NCBI GenBank assembly: GCA_903813345.2
Contig: CAIIXF020000008.1
Location: forward strand, 32,948,867-33,008,866
Source of the DNA: Owenia fusiformis
Lineage: Eukaryota > Annelida > Polychaeta > Sabellida > Oweniidae
Length of the DNA: 60,000 nt
Direction: 5' to 3'
Below, piece after piece: positions 34,221-45,142 of this stretch; position 1 is the stretch's first letter; every line of letters begins with the position of its first letter. Made by a program: the position numbers and the translations under genes. Under the pieces are notes generated by a model, which was not told the origin of the DNA, did no database searches, and worked only from the letters and a program-made list of their open reading frames with translations.

Positions 34221-35010
34221 ATGCAGTTATCCTTCCCGGCATTGAAGGTAGCAATCAGGTGTTGCACCCACTTGAGAATTTAAAAACTGCTTTGCACCCA
34301 GTTGGCAATGCAACTGCACCTAGTTGGCAATGCATCTGCACCCAGTTGACAATGCATCTGCACCCAGTTGGCAATGCAACTGCACCTAGTTGGCAATGCA
34401 TCTGCACTTAGTTGGCAATGCATCTGCACCCAGTTGACAATGCATCTGCACCTAGTTGGCAATGCAACTGCACCTAGTTGGCAATGCATCTGCACCTATT
34501 TGGCAATGCATCTGCACCCAGCTGACAATGCATCTGCACCCAGTTGGCAATGCATCTGCACTTAGTTGGCAATGCAACTGCACCCAGTTGGCAATGCATC
34601 TGCACCCAGTAAGCAATGTATCTGCACCCAGTTGGCAATGTATCTGCACCTAGTTGGCAATGCAACTGCACCTAGTTGGCAATGCATCTGCACCTATTTG
34701 GCAATGCATCTGCACCCAGCTGACAATGCATCTGCACCCAGTTGGCAATGCATCTGCACTTAGTTGGCAATGCATCTGCACCCAGTTGGCAATGGATCTG
34801 CACCCAGTAAGCAATGTATCTGCACCCAGTTGGCAATGTATCTGCACCTAGTTGGCAATGCATCTGCACCTAGTTGGCAATGCATCTGCACCTAGTTGGC
34901 AAAGCATCTGCACCCAGTTGGCAATGCATCTGCATCCAGTTGGCAATGCATCTGCACCTAGTTGGCAATGCATCTGCACCCAGTTGGCAATGCATCTGCA
35001 CCCAGTCGAC
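34221..35010. repeat. 22-bp minisatellite, about 33 copies, with dispersed-repeat head
   Basis: From about 34300 to 35010 the unit gcaatgcatctgcacccagttg is repeated with few indels. Base changes (aactgc, ctattt, agctgac) recur in blocks, showing higher-order duplication: 34460-34660 and 34660-34860 are near copies. The 34221-34300 head is a reverse copy of the dispersed gtgggtgcaaa repeat (cccggcattgaa, gcacccacttga), so the array looks like an expansion of that repeat's gcaccca module. Long frames on both strands are by-products, since 22 is not a multiple of 3. Confidence 0.95.
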
Positions 35011-35847
35011 ATGAAATAAGATAGGGTGAAATGATTTTTGCCAGATAAACAATGCAATTTCAAAGCCAGAATTGGTAAAAATCTGAACCCAGCTGTGAAA
35101 ACATCTTAAGGCAAAATAATTGCAAATTTACTGAGAAGACACTGTCAGTCAAAGGGGCATCTTAGAGGAGACAATTTTGATACACACATCCTAATATTCA
35201 GGATGCTAAGATATTAGGAGGTGTGAATCATGCTAACATATTGTTGATATATATATATGTAAATGTATACAAACTGTCAGATTCTGACTCTAATGTTAAA
35301 GGTGTTAATCAATTCTCTTGGAGAATTAATATTCATGTGTACTTTAAGATAGTAGAAAATTCATTAATTCTTCATCTCCAGCATCATGATCAACCATGAC
35401 ATCTCAAATCTTCTCAGCCCTGAGATGTTCGGGTGAAACAGAAAGATGCTATGAGTATCAGAAAGATCTCCAGGTGATTATCCCAAAGTTAGAAAAATCT
35501 ATACCCCGAATTATTGAAATAAACTGGAATTATTGTCATGTACATTTACATATGCAATGCATCCAATCAGAAAAAATAATAATCCGGGAGAAAAAACGTC
35601 CTTTATTTGGACAGTTTTGATAAAAATATATATACATATATTCTCCTCTACTTGGCCAATTTCTGGGTAATCTAGCATCCCCTTAAGTGTGTTTACCATT
35701 CTAATTAGGCCAATACTCATCGCTACAAACTGTATCGCTACAAACACTGACTTGTGCAGGAAGTGGTTTTTCATGATATGCAATTACTGTTCGGATTAAA
35801 GCTTAGCTAACACAATCTTCAGGTGTTACAGATTGTGATTACATATA

Positions 35848-36026
35848 CAGTAAAACCTGTCTTATCTGACTGTATTGGAACTGGCTACTAGCGTTTTAAA
35901 TAGGTGTTCAGATTTCAAGGCTTTTTAACATGGGAATAAATTGGAGGAAAAAATGGGACCAGAGAAAAGTGTTCGGATTGGAAGGTGTTCAGATTAGCCA
36001 GGTGTTTGGATATGCAGGTTTCACTG
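35848..36026. mobile_element. pogo/Tc1-like MITE, CAGTAAAACCTG ends
   Basis: 179 bp between TA dinucleotides. The left end is CAGTAAAACCTG, the right end CAGGTTTCACTG. The interior has repeated 'gtgttcagatt' motifs. The best preserved copy of the family in this window. Confidence 0.85.
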
Positions 36027-36458
36027 TACTGGACATATCCTGTTTTGATGTTTTGATGCAGTTCCAAGGTCAAGTGATACTGAATTCTTGTTTACTTTCT
36101 GATATACCTGCTTACCTAAAACTTGCACTAAGATCCTGTATCCCTGCAGCCTCCTTGGAGATGCATGTTTTCCTCTGGATAAACTCTGTATCCTAAACCT
36201 CCCAGTGTGTAACCCATATCTAGTAGGTCTTGAAACAAGGCTTTTCTGTCTACTGATAACAGTAATTCTTTCAGTTCATTAAACTCATGATTAACTTTTT
36301 AGATCATAAAAAAAGAGAGGCAGAATTCCCCTTAATTCATCATGGGATATATTAGTTACTTATGTAGTCAGTTTGCAGAGTACCAGGGATATGGTTATTT
36401 CCTTCATGATAAATCCAGTATCAATAACCTCCTATCACATAACATTTATGAATCTTAC

Positions 36459-36546
36459 CTGCATTTTGACGGCAATTATAACTGCACTTGGCTCATTTTC
36501 CAGAGGTTTTAGCACCACGAGGCGTGTGAGGGTCAGTGAACACAAT
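36459..36546 (-). CDS. PACS: PACS exon, start of furin-binding region
   Basis: The exon is 88 bp, opens at codon position 3 after TTGCAG and closes at a codon end before GTAAGA. It encodes LCSLTLTRLVVLKPLE and then AVIIAVKMQ. This corresponds to the first beta strands of the family's cargo-binding domain, usually LCSLTLTRL..LKEL...VIIAVK. The 3.6-kb intron that follows holds the 22-bp minisatellite and a MITE. Confidence 0.88.
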
Positions 36547-36580
36547 CTGCAAGTATAAAATATGATCATTTAATAAAGAG

Positions 36581-36817
36581 CATGAAAATACTGGATATAA
36601 TCATCAAATGGGTGTTATGAAAATACTGGATACAATCATCAAACGGGTGTTATGAAAATACTGGATATCAATGAGCATGTAGAGTAAAAATATTAGATAC
36701 AATCATTGAATGGGAAGTATGAAAATATTGGATATCACTACAAAAATAGTAGATATCACTGAACACGAGGAATGAAAATATTGGATACAATCATTGAATG
36801 GGTGGTATGAAAATAAT
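36581..36817. repeat. Degenerate tandem repeat, about 36-bp unit
   Basis: 'atgaaaatactggatacaatcatcaaacgggtgtt' recurs six to seven times with drift and a partial higher-order structure. Lies just upstream of a PACS exon, in the first intron. Confidence 0.85.
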
Positions 36818-38314
36818 AAATACATGTATAGCAATTAAACAAGTGGGGTCATAATATGCAAATTAATTGAAAAGCAGACTAGGGAATTTTGGATTGAGTC
36901 AATATATAAAAAATCACCAAAAATAAAGCAAGTGCTATTTCAACATGACTTAAAGTACTTTCAATGGGACTAATTTAATGCATTCATCTATCTGCAAAAC
37001 AAGTCATCAAGTTATTTAGGGTCACAGTGACCTGACATGACACCAGACTGGAATGACACTAGAGACCAGACTGAAATGGCATTACAGAATATGTCAATAT
37101 TTACACAAAAAGCAAATAAATCTAATGTCTAAATAAATGTTTAGTCAATGAATGACAAATTAATAATTTAATAACTAAAGTGCAGGTCTATTTGTGTCAT
37201 TCTTTGATTCAATTCATGATTCACACTATTTGTAGTTTTCCAGGTATATTTGGTGTGTTCTAATAGCTGCAGTATTTCAAGAATATTCTATATTGAAATG
37301 GTTACCTAATATATATATATATATGTATACTTCTTTTAGGTGCATGTAAAATTTTTAGGGTGTTAAAGGTAGACTCAGAAATTGATAGAGGCTCAAGAAT
37401 GACTTTTTGAATACATGTATAGGCCATTTTTTCAAATTTGGTGCCTATTTTCCCAACAGGCTTCTTTCTCAAAGATGAGCCCCAAAAATGCCAATGTTAC
37501 ATCATGCACTTATTCAAATTCAAAATTCACAATATAAAAAACCTGCATTCAAATATCCTAGTTTTATTAGTAATTCTGTGCATATATGAACTCTGGTTGG
37601 TATTTCACTTAAATATTTCCTCATTTTTGTGTTGTTTATGAAAGAAAATATCGCAAAAGTGAAATCATCATCATGGTGTTTTAAGGTACATCTATATAAG
37701 ACCATAATCGATAGACAGCTTTTAACAAGGCTATATTTCTGAAAGAGTAGTACTGTTAGTGCATTAGATTATTTACCATCTCATATTCTAAACAAATGAA
37801 ATTTCACCTAATGTACCAATTATTTCTTTTATTGAGTCTCATCATGTCTGTATCTCCAACATATAGATGAATGTACAGGTGTAACAATATTTATTATAAT
37901 CAGATTTTACAACATTCTATCCTCCTTCTACAGTCTCAACATTTGTTACAGGCAAAACAAAACTGCCACAGAACACTGCAAAAGAATACAGAATTTAATT
38001 TTCCGCCAGACTTACAGATAAAACCTGCCTAGAATTTATATTAGTGATTTTCTGAGGAATGACGAAACTGTACAGTTTTCGTTTATTGCACAAATAGCAA
38101 TCTGCTCTGTTTAACCAATGAAGCGGAGATATATCTTCACTTCCATGATTTAATCCAATAACATTAAATCTAACCTCAGCATGTTTTGGACTTTTTGATA
38201 TCAATCATGCGAATCTTTCTGTTTTGTAACTAGACTGATAAACTGTAGTGATCTCTTATGATAATTGTGAACTGAAAGAAATTGATTAACATGAAAAATA
38301 TGATTTTCAACGGT
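36818..38314 (-). other. Non-coding, candidate first intron of PACS
   Basis: AT-rich, (at)n near 37310. No exon-like frame. Confidence 0.45.
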
Positions 38315-38318
38315 TTAA

Positions 38319-38610
38319 GGTACAGCTGGAAAATAACATTTTGGGAAAAAATTGCAATACCTGCACATGTTATTTTCTGGTACAAAATTAAGTATGAAGG
38401 CAAAACTTGGAAAAATAGAAAGCATGAAATATCAGAATTTCCCATGGAACTTTTACCAAATTTACTAAAAAGAAGACACTGTTATTATACTTTCCTAAAA
38501 AAACACTTCTATGAAATTAACACATGCCTTCATCATACTTTATTTTGTACCAGAAAATAACATGTGCAGGTATAGCAATTTTTCCCAAAATGTTATTTTC
38601 CAGCTGAACC
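38319..38610. mobile_element. TTAA-target MITE with 70-bp inverted ends
   Basis: 292 bp flanked by TTAA (38315-38318 and 38611-38614). The arms start GGTACAGCTGGAAAATAACA and match the complement of the right end over about 70 bp. A diverged duplicate of the flank at 38640-38690 (aaaatatgattttcaaaggtttaacatgaac) represents the empty site with a single TTAA, which confirms the boundaries. TTAA targets point to piggyBac or Kolobok relatives. Confidence 0.9.
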
Positions 38611-39023
38611 TTAACATGAACATATTGATATTGGATTTAACCTGAAAAATATGATTTTCAAAGGTTTAACATGAACACATTGGATTTAACCTGAAAGAAC
38701 TGGATCACATGAGCTAATCCTGATTCCAATCTAAAACCTTCATCAAGTACAGAAACCCTTATGATGAAAATCCTTACATTACAGGCTATATTTACAAAAT
38801 ATTAATAATTCCGTATAATAAAGATACACAGTGTATAATACACAGTGTTAATAATACATTATACACCTTTTGTGTAATATATTTACCAATAATTGTATAT
38901 GTAAGTAATGTGCCCTGCTTATACATGTAGGCTTGCATCATTTATAAATATTGTCACATAATGTTCTGATACTGATATAACTTATATCTAATGTAACTTA
39001 TTCAACATGTACTTATTGAAACC

Positions 39024-39235
39024 CGCTGGCAGTCTGCCCCCCCCCCCCTTGGATTAGGCCAGAAAAAAATTGGGCCCAAAAAGGCCTTAAAGCCCTAAAA
39101 AGTGGGCCTTTTTGGTCATTACTGGGCCTCTTTTTTAATTTCAGGCAAAATTTTGAAGTTTATCTCTAAGTGGAAGTTTAATTCTCTGACCTGAAATTTG
39201 GGCCCCCCTTGTTGGTTCCCAGATCTGCCCCTGAA
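39024..39235. repeat. Dispersed repeat, ggcccccc / cccagatctgccc type
   Basis: Shares 'gacctgaaatttgggccccccttgttggttcccagatctgcccctg' style sequence with the copy at 31772, and 'gccagaaaaaaattgggcccaa' at its left. It carries an internal imperfect palindrome around 'aaggcctt...aagtgggccttttt'. Confidence 0.7.
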
Positions 39236-39835
39236 AGCTATTCCAACAATTATATCCTGTAACATCTCATTATGATATTCTTCCTCAATTAACCCTCGTC
39301 CACCCCAGAGTGTCATTAGGTTATTACATACTACACTACTGGACAAGCTTTCACATTATAAAATATATATGTACTCTTTCAGGTAATTCTAATTTTAAAC
39401 TACATTTTCTACCATAATATACACTGTTAATAATTCTGACTCTGATAATTCTGTGAGGGCAGATAATTCCACAAGGGCTGAAAATATCTGTAGATATGAT
39501 TTTTCGAACTTACAATGCAACATTGCAGCTATAAATGTGTGTCCCTCGACTATTGAATTCAATGAATTATATGCTGTGACGCAAGGGCTGATAATTAACT
39601 GAGGAGCAGATAATTCCACAAAGAAGCTGATGCCTTAGATATGATTTTTCGATCTAATAATTCAACATTTTAGTTATAAATGTGTATTCCTCAACTCGTA
39701 TACAATACTCTTTAACACATAGGGCTGATATTTCAGATAAAATATGTGGAAAGGTAACATATCTTAGATAGCCTTCTTGATCTTACTTGAAGATGAGGCA
39801 TCCTGCTGCATAAGAATCTTAATCCAGATCTGACA

Positions 39836-40063
39836 GTGATCTCCCCAAGAGCATTTTTTCATCAAGTCAAGTGGCATCATGTTAAGATCTCATTTGCACA
39901 TTTCCGAGCAAAGTTAAAATCGAAAACATGTCTATTTTTTATGATTTATCTATTTTTTCAAGTGAGTGCAAATGAGTGTACATGATGTTTCAAGTTTCTA
40001 TTCAAAATCTCAAGTGAGTGCAGCACTCACTTGATTCAATGCTTGGGAAATCAATGAAAATGC
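39836..40063 (+). repeat. Dispersed 'gtgggtgcaaa' repeat, diverged copy
   Basis: Begins cagtgatctccccaagagc and ends aatgcttgggaaatcaatg. The modules read 'caagtgagtgca', a g-to-a variant of the consensus. Confidence 0.7.
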
Positions 40064-40189
40064 GACAAAAAATTTTCAACAAAACTCTGATATTCTTAGA
40101 TTTCTATATAATCTACACACTTTTCTATATAATTTTTTTATATGTAGTAATTGTTAGCTATGTGCCTGTTTATTAAATTCCTTGCTTTT

Positions 40190-40286
40190 CTATTTCAAAC
40201 GTGACTTTCCTATTTCAAACATGACTTTTCTATTTCAAACGTGACTTTCATATTTCAAACATGACTTTTCTATTTCGAACGTGACT
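40190..40286. repeat. 20-bp tandem repeat, 5 copies
   Basis: 'ctatttcaaacgtgactttc' repeated with alternating acgtg/acatg variants, suggesting a 40-bp higher-order unit. Confidence 0.9.
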
Positions 40287-40289
40287 ATA

Positions 40290-41236
40290 CTACACTGAGA
40301 TTTTTCAGATGGGTTGAGACTTCAAAGTCGTTAGTTCTATGATGATAAAGATTAGAGAAAATAAAAGTTATCTCAGAATTTGTTCTACTTCGTCAGTTCT
40401 TTACGATTTCATTCTTCAAAGCTCCTAATTATTGTGCATATCTAATGAAAGACCTTTCTTTAAAGGCTCTTGTTAGTATTATCTATTACATTGTACAACA
40501 TTTTTAAAGGATAAGATGATCACTAATTTAATGTATGTTGATACTGTTCACTCCACATATATACTAAGCTGCTTTAAAAAAAGGAAAGACAAGACGAATA
40601 GACAATACATGAACCTGAAGTAAGGCAAAATAAAGCTTAGTGCAATACAAATCCAATATACAAGAATTTGTACCAGATTCAACATAGGCTCTATCAATGA
40701 ATATTTTCCAAACATACCTATAAATAAAATGCCAAATCAGGGTATCTCAAAACACAAAACAACTGAAAACTTTTGAATAACTAATATGTTAAGTATTGCC
40801 TACACCTGCATTATATGCTAGACTAAACATAGTAAAACCACAAACTTCGAAATATATATCCCTTGCGAGAAAAAATAATGAAATAGACACTACAAGAGAG
40901 AAATAGTGCGAGTTTACTTGTAGAAGGGGAATATACTCCAAAAGTGATAAATAAATCTTCCTATCAACACATATTACATACAAAATACCAACCCACACAT
41001 AACATCATAGCCCAATAATGGAAATCTCACATCATATCCAGACTCTCTTTTTACTAAAGTTTGATTTTTCTGTATCTTTCTCCTTTGCGTAAATATCAAT
41101 TGTTTGATAATTTGTCAATTTTACTGTTTTTATTTTTATGTTGTATGAAAATATAAAATATATAAAATTTCGTTTGTGGGGAAAGTTGCAGTTTCAGAAT
41201 TCCAAGTTAAACCATCCCTGAACCCCTGGAGCAAAA
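40290..41236. other. Non-coding, nothing recognised
   Basis: AT-rich DNA without repeats or frames of note. Confidence 0.45.
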
Positions 41237-41238
41237 TA

Positions 41239-42335
41239 CGAGGGGTGATCCAAAAGTCTTGGACGCCACGCTCTAACTTTGCTATTTTCTAATATGATTA
41301 CATGAAACTCTCAGATAATAAAGATCCACATCTTAACAATTTTGTGTATAAGTTTCAACAGAAAATATTATATTTTAACTGCTTTTCTAAATATTTTTTC
41401 ATACCGGGTCCCTGCCACCCGGAACGGTATTTAAATATAGCAAATCACGTCACACCTGTTATAATATGGCAAATACTTTAGGTGCAGATGCACAACCTAA
41501 CACCAGTCATGATATGAGAGAATTTGCAATTTTCAATCTGAGTGTCATCTGCCATCATCATCTTCACATATTACGACCAACTTTTCAACATATTTTCCAC
41601 AAATTTGAACACATTTTTCATTCAGCTCTACCAATGAATGAGAGACATTTATGAAACCGACATTGCTTATGTGATACAAATGCTGCTAGAGTGCCAACCT
41701 GCTAAACCTCATCAAATGAGTAAAAAGACATTTTCTTTCAACCCTCCCTTCAACTTGGAGAAAAGGAAGAAAATCACACGGAGCCATATCTAGACTGTAT
41801 CATGCATATGGTAGCTGCTCAAGGTCAATATTAGGGAGAATATCTCGTAGTATTCTTTGTTTCACTTTGATTTCTTTCATGTTCGGCATTTCATCATTCA
41901 TCTTGCAGCAAAAATGATACCAGAATGAGGGTTGCTTGTCTGATGTTATTTTCTTAGAATTTGACAAATACGGCCAATGTCATATGTGATACTATAATTA
42001 AAACACACTTAATTGGTTGCCTAGTAACAAAGGAAGTAAACTAACATGGTTTAACATTCAAAATTCAAAGAAAGATAGTGGTCAAAACTTGCGAAACAAG
42101 TGAAATGGCGGCAACATTTAAGGCTGAAAGTTGCCATGTGCGAATACCGTTCCGGGTGGCAGGGTCCCTATATTAAAAAATATCTAGAAAACAACATAAA
42201 GTATATCATTTCTCCATGAAATTACTACACAAAGTAGATAGGTCATTGGTCTTTATTATTAGAAAGTTTAAAGTAGCTTTATCAAAAACCAACAAAATTA
42301 GAGCAGGGCGTCCAAGACTTTTGGATCACCCCTCG
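41239..42335. mobile_element. Mariner-like element, decayed, about 1.1 kb
   Basis: TA-flanked. The ends CGAGGGGTGATCCAAAAGTC and its complement are inverted repeats of over 40 bp. A second inverted pair lies inside (ccgggtccctgccacccgga near 41405, mirrored near 42145). The interior holds a transposase relic on the minus strand. Confidence 0.85.
41500..41990 (-). pseudogene. Mariner transposase relic (C-terminal third)
   Basis: The complement of 41750-41805 corresponds to the mariner signature around the third catalytic Asp (the Tyr-Ser-Pro-Asp-Leu-Ala-Pro-Cys-Asp-Phe block), read across frames with stops and shifts. Downstream, Lys- and Phe-rich remnants of the C-terminus can be followed. 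Not functional. Confidence 0.6.
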
Positions 42336-42591
42336 TATATCTGAACATTTTCTAGATATGTTTTAAACAAACAAACAAACAATTATCAATTATACCAGTT
42401 CCTTGAAAATCACCTGGAGTAGATGTCTTAAGCCAATACAGAATCATTCTATAGAATATGAACTAAGAATGACTTATTTCCCAAAATGAATTCCAAATGA
42501 ACAAATGGCTGAACAAACGAAGGAGCAAATATTTATGACAATGATTTCTCAATATCCTTAAATGAACTCCAATGGACAAATTAACAAACAA

Positions 42592-42960
42592 CAGTAAAAC
42601 CTGTATATCAAGACACCTCTCTAATCCGACACTTCTCAATGTGAACACCTTTTCTAGGTCCCAATTCTATATCTTGTGATTGACGACCATATTAAAAAAA
42701 CTAATTTGTACACCTTTGGCCAGCCCAAGTGGGATGCTGATTACCTTCATAAATGTGGGGTTGATTTTATGACCCCCACAACAATTTGAGTATTAAATCT
42801 TGTATTTAATAAACATTGTCATAAGTTAATACAAAGCTAAATTTTATCTAAATAGTCACTGACCCAGCTTAAATTTAACAAGATTTCAATACACAAGTTG
42901 TTCTGGGGTGATTTGAATAAACTTTTAAGGGGGTAGTTCGGACTAGACAGGTTCTAATGT
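42592..42960. mobile_element. pogo/Tc1-like MITE, longer variant
   Basis: Starts CAGTAAAACCTGTATATCAA and ends gacaggttctaatg, a decayed form of CAGGTTTTACTG. The left 60 bp closely match the left half of the split MITE at 20251 (acacctctctaat, gaacacc). Confidence 0.65.
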
Positions 42961-43171
42961 ACCTTCTTATGTTATCTGTGATGTAAGGCAATACAGGATG
43001 TGTATTATGAGGGAGGGGCAGCTGATACATATCAGGCTATACACCATAGCAATTTCAATTCGGCTGATGGAATGAGATTCAGATAGTAGCAGATGATGTT
43101 CATTTAATTAGAATGCAACCACTTTGACCCTTTATAAGAGGGAGTCACATCATTCCACACTCTTTAAACGA

Positions 43172-43324
43172 GGTATTAACATGCAACATGTCACCACCTG
43201 CGTCCTGCCATTCTTTTTACAAATGCCAACCAAACAACAACTGCTTAATGCCAAACACCGTCCATAAAAAAGTTGGAGACTAGCAGACTATAATAATATG
43301 TCACCACTTGTGGTTGTGATGTAA
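43172..43324. repeat. TGTCACCACC dispersed repeat, copy 5
   Basis: From 'ggtattaacatgcaacatgtcaccacctgc' to 'atgtcaccacttgtggttgtgat'. Contains the shared 'aatgccaaacaccgtccat' and 'aaaaaagttggagac'. Confidence 0.8.
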
Positions 43325-43329
43325 TAACT

Positions 43330-44355
43330 GATAACCTCCAAATTCACCAAGCCAATCAAAGCTTGTTGTCAAAGACAACACACTCTATTATGTAAATGTA
43401 AGTGAAAACAACATCATATCTCTTATTCTTTCTGATTGGTTAAGCACCAAAATGTGAAATGATTGATCATAGTCAGAGTGCAATTAATATACAAGTTGAT
43501 AATACCAGGGTAGCTATAAAACTCACTCTTTTTGAAAGGCAGAAGTGAACTCATAAAGACCTCGGGAGTGGCTTTACCTATTTAATGGAAAATACAGTGA
43601 AACAGACTTATCACAACCTGACAAGATTCTGCTAACACAAAGGCACATAAATCTGAGAAATGCCATGGTAATCTTTTTTGTGTTTCTATTAACAAATGGA
43701 AGCCTAGAACATTAACCTAGAATATAAATAGAATTGAAAATGATCCAATGTTTTTTTAAAACCCCATGTTTGCCAACTAATCTCTTCATATGTTACATCA
43801 TACAATATATGTACATTATATGTAAACATATATCAAAACATATATCAGTAAATTAGCCTCATATCAACATTTGGAAGAAGAGGAAAATGTTTAAATTTTT
43901 CAAATGTTTCATTATTCAAAATAGCCAACTTTTTGAGATCTGTTTACATTGAGGCCAATAGGAGGAAATGAGTTATTTTCACTAAACAGCGTTCAATGTT
44001 CAGATTAAAAGATGTTCAACTTAAAAAGTGTTCATAATTCATAAATGTATGAACAAGTATACAATATTTCCTTAAAATTGGATATACCTGAATGTGACCC
44101 CTACTTGAGGTTAATTTTTTATAACTATTATCCCATGCATTGATTACCATGTTGTCAGAAAATTTAAAATATAAATACACTACATTTTATATACACATAG
44201 TACATCCCGGCTTTTTTTCTTTTTTTGTCAGTTTAAACTGTGTTCACTGATGAGCTTTTGCATGTTTATGTTCATATTTATATTAAGTAAATAAAGTCAA
44301 ATAAGTACAATACCTGATAAAATTCTGAAATTCAAACAAAAACGTAAATCTATCC
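43330..44355 (-). other. Non-coding 3' of the candidate first PACS exon
   Basis: If 44360-44412 is the first exon this is intron. No element with clear ends was found. Confidence 0.4.
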
Positions 44356-44359
44356 ATAC

Positions 44360-44412
44360 CTCTTTTCAATGTCTATTCCTTTCTTTCCCTTCCCTTTCCT
44401 GCGTAGATTCAT
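44360..44412 (-). CDS. PACS: PACS candidate first coding exon
   Basis: The ATG at 44412 opens 17 codons plus two bases and ends at a good donor (AAGAG|GTATGG). The peptide is MNLRRKGKGKKGIDIEK plus a split Arg codon. The leftover AG joins the single A that opens the next exon to give Arg, followed by Leu-Cys-Ser-Leu. That matches the Arg-Leu-Cys-Ser-Leu found at this point in the family. An in-frame TAA lies upstream near 44485 with no other ATG between, as expected for a true start. The peptide is basic and lacks the usual Trp-Glu-Val segment, so this may be an alternative first exon. The canonical one could lie elsewhere upstream. Confidence 0.45.
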
Positions 44413-44917
44413 TTTTCTCAAAAACTTTGGATACAAGCTAATGAATAAATCTTCTATCCAAATCACAAATAGAGATTAAATCCTTTGTTTAATCCAGGTA
44501 TGATTCACATGATGAAATTAAGATATATTTCACAATCATAAAAATCATCATATTCTCCATGTCGATTTCAATCCTTTTTCAGCCTTATCTTTTAACAGAA
44601 TATGGAAGTACAAATTAATAAATTCCATCAACTATCACGAAACTTGTCATCATTTTAATCCAATTAAGTTCTCCTCAAAATTTATCCCGCAATGCGAATT
44701 GTGTACTGTTGTTGTTGAAATAGCATCATTGAATCCATTGATATTTCCTATACTCACACACGATTCCTGTTCAAAAATCAAGTACTTCACTTGAACATTT
44801 TTATAACCATTTATATGTGCACAATAATTTAAGCGATTAAAAAACAAATCCTGAACGGTTAATTGTACTTGAATCTAATTTTAAATCAGTGCCATGTTTA
44901 TGGTCTAATACAAGGCC

Positions 44918-45040
44918 AAAATCACATGTTGTTTTTAGGGACTTCTCAACTTATCCATATTAAATTCATGATTTTCTTTAATTGTGCCTGTTGTTTTCAT
45001 TTATTTAGCTTGTTGTGAGGAATTCTATTGAAACCCCTGC
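44918..45040 (+). repeat. Dispersed repeat, inverted partner at 46070-46200
   Basis: 'gtttttagggacttctcaacttatcc' and 'cctgttgttttcatttatttagc' recur in reverse at 46070-46200. A weaker direct copy lies at 46510-46640. The pair encloses the mariner MITE at 45143. Confidence 0.7.
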
Positions 45041-45142
45041 ATTCTACAAATCCAGGAAACTTTTTCCAGTATAATCTTTACTTTTTAAATCTTTGTTTTT
45101 AAGTAAATTCAAAACAACCTTTTAATATCTCCCTCTCGTATA

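Larger units (their letters stand above)
1..44412 (-). other. PACS: PACS gene locus (3' end beyond window)
   Basis: This is the host gene of the window, encoding a phosphofurin acidic cluster sorting protein. Family members are cytosolic adaptors that bind CK2-phosphorylated acidic clusters on cargo such as furin and link it to AP-1 or COPI for TGN, endosome and ER traffic. The identification rests on successive exons that follow the family order: the furin-binding region (exons at 36.5, 32.8, 15.7 and 13.3 kb), the acidic middle region with STPKPSLRPFF (10.7 kb), the PRKVLLDHL and ICTCSDADV segments, GGDGYISSVLKPYVEQ, DWQSYIRFLVIPLG, KYLGG, and [13 protein letters not shown]. Every exon joins the next in phase. 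The coding bases found total 2323 (about 774 codons), against 889-963 residues in the vertebrate paralogues. The final C-terminal exon or exons lie left of position 1. The match was made by recognition, not by a database search. Confidence 0.93.

Noticed and set aside
34280-35063. Long overlapping open frames on both strands with Cys/Gln-rich repeats
   Set aside because: They follow from a 22-bp tandem repeat lacking stop triplets. Frames exist on both strands with no splice sites or family resemblance.
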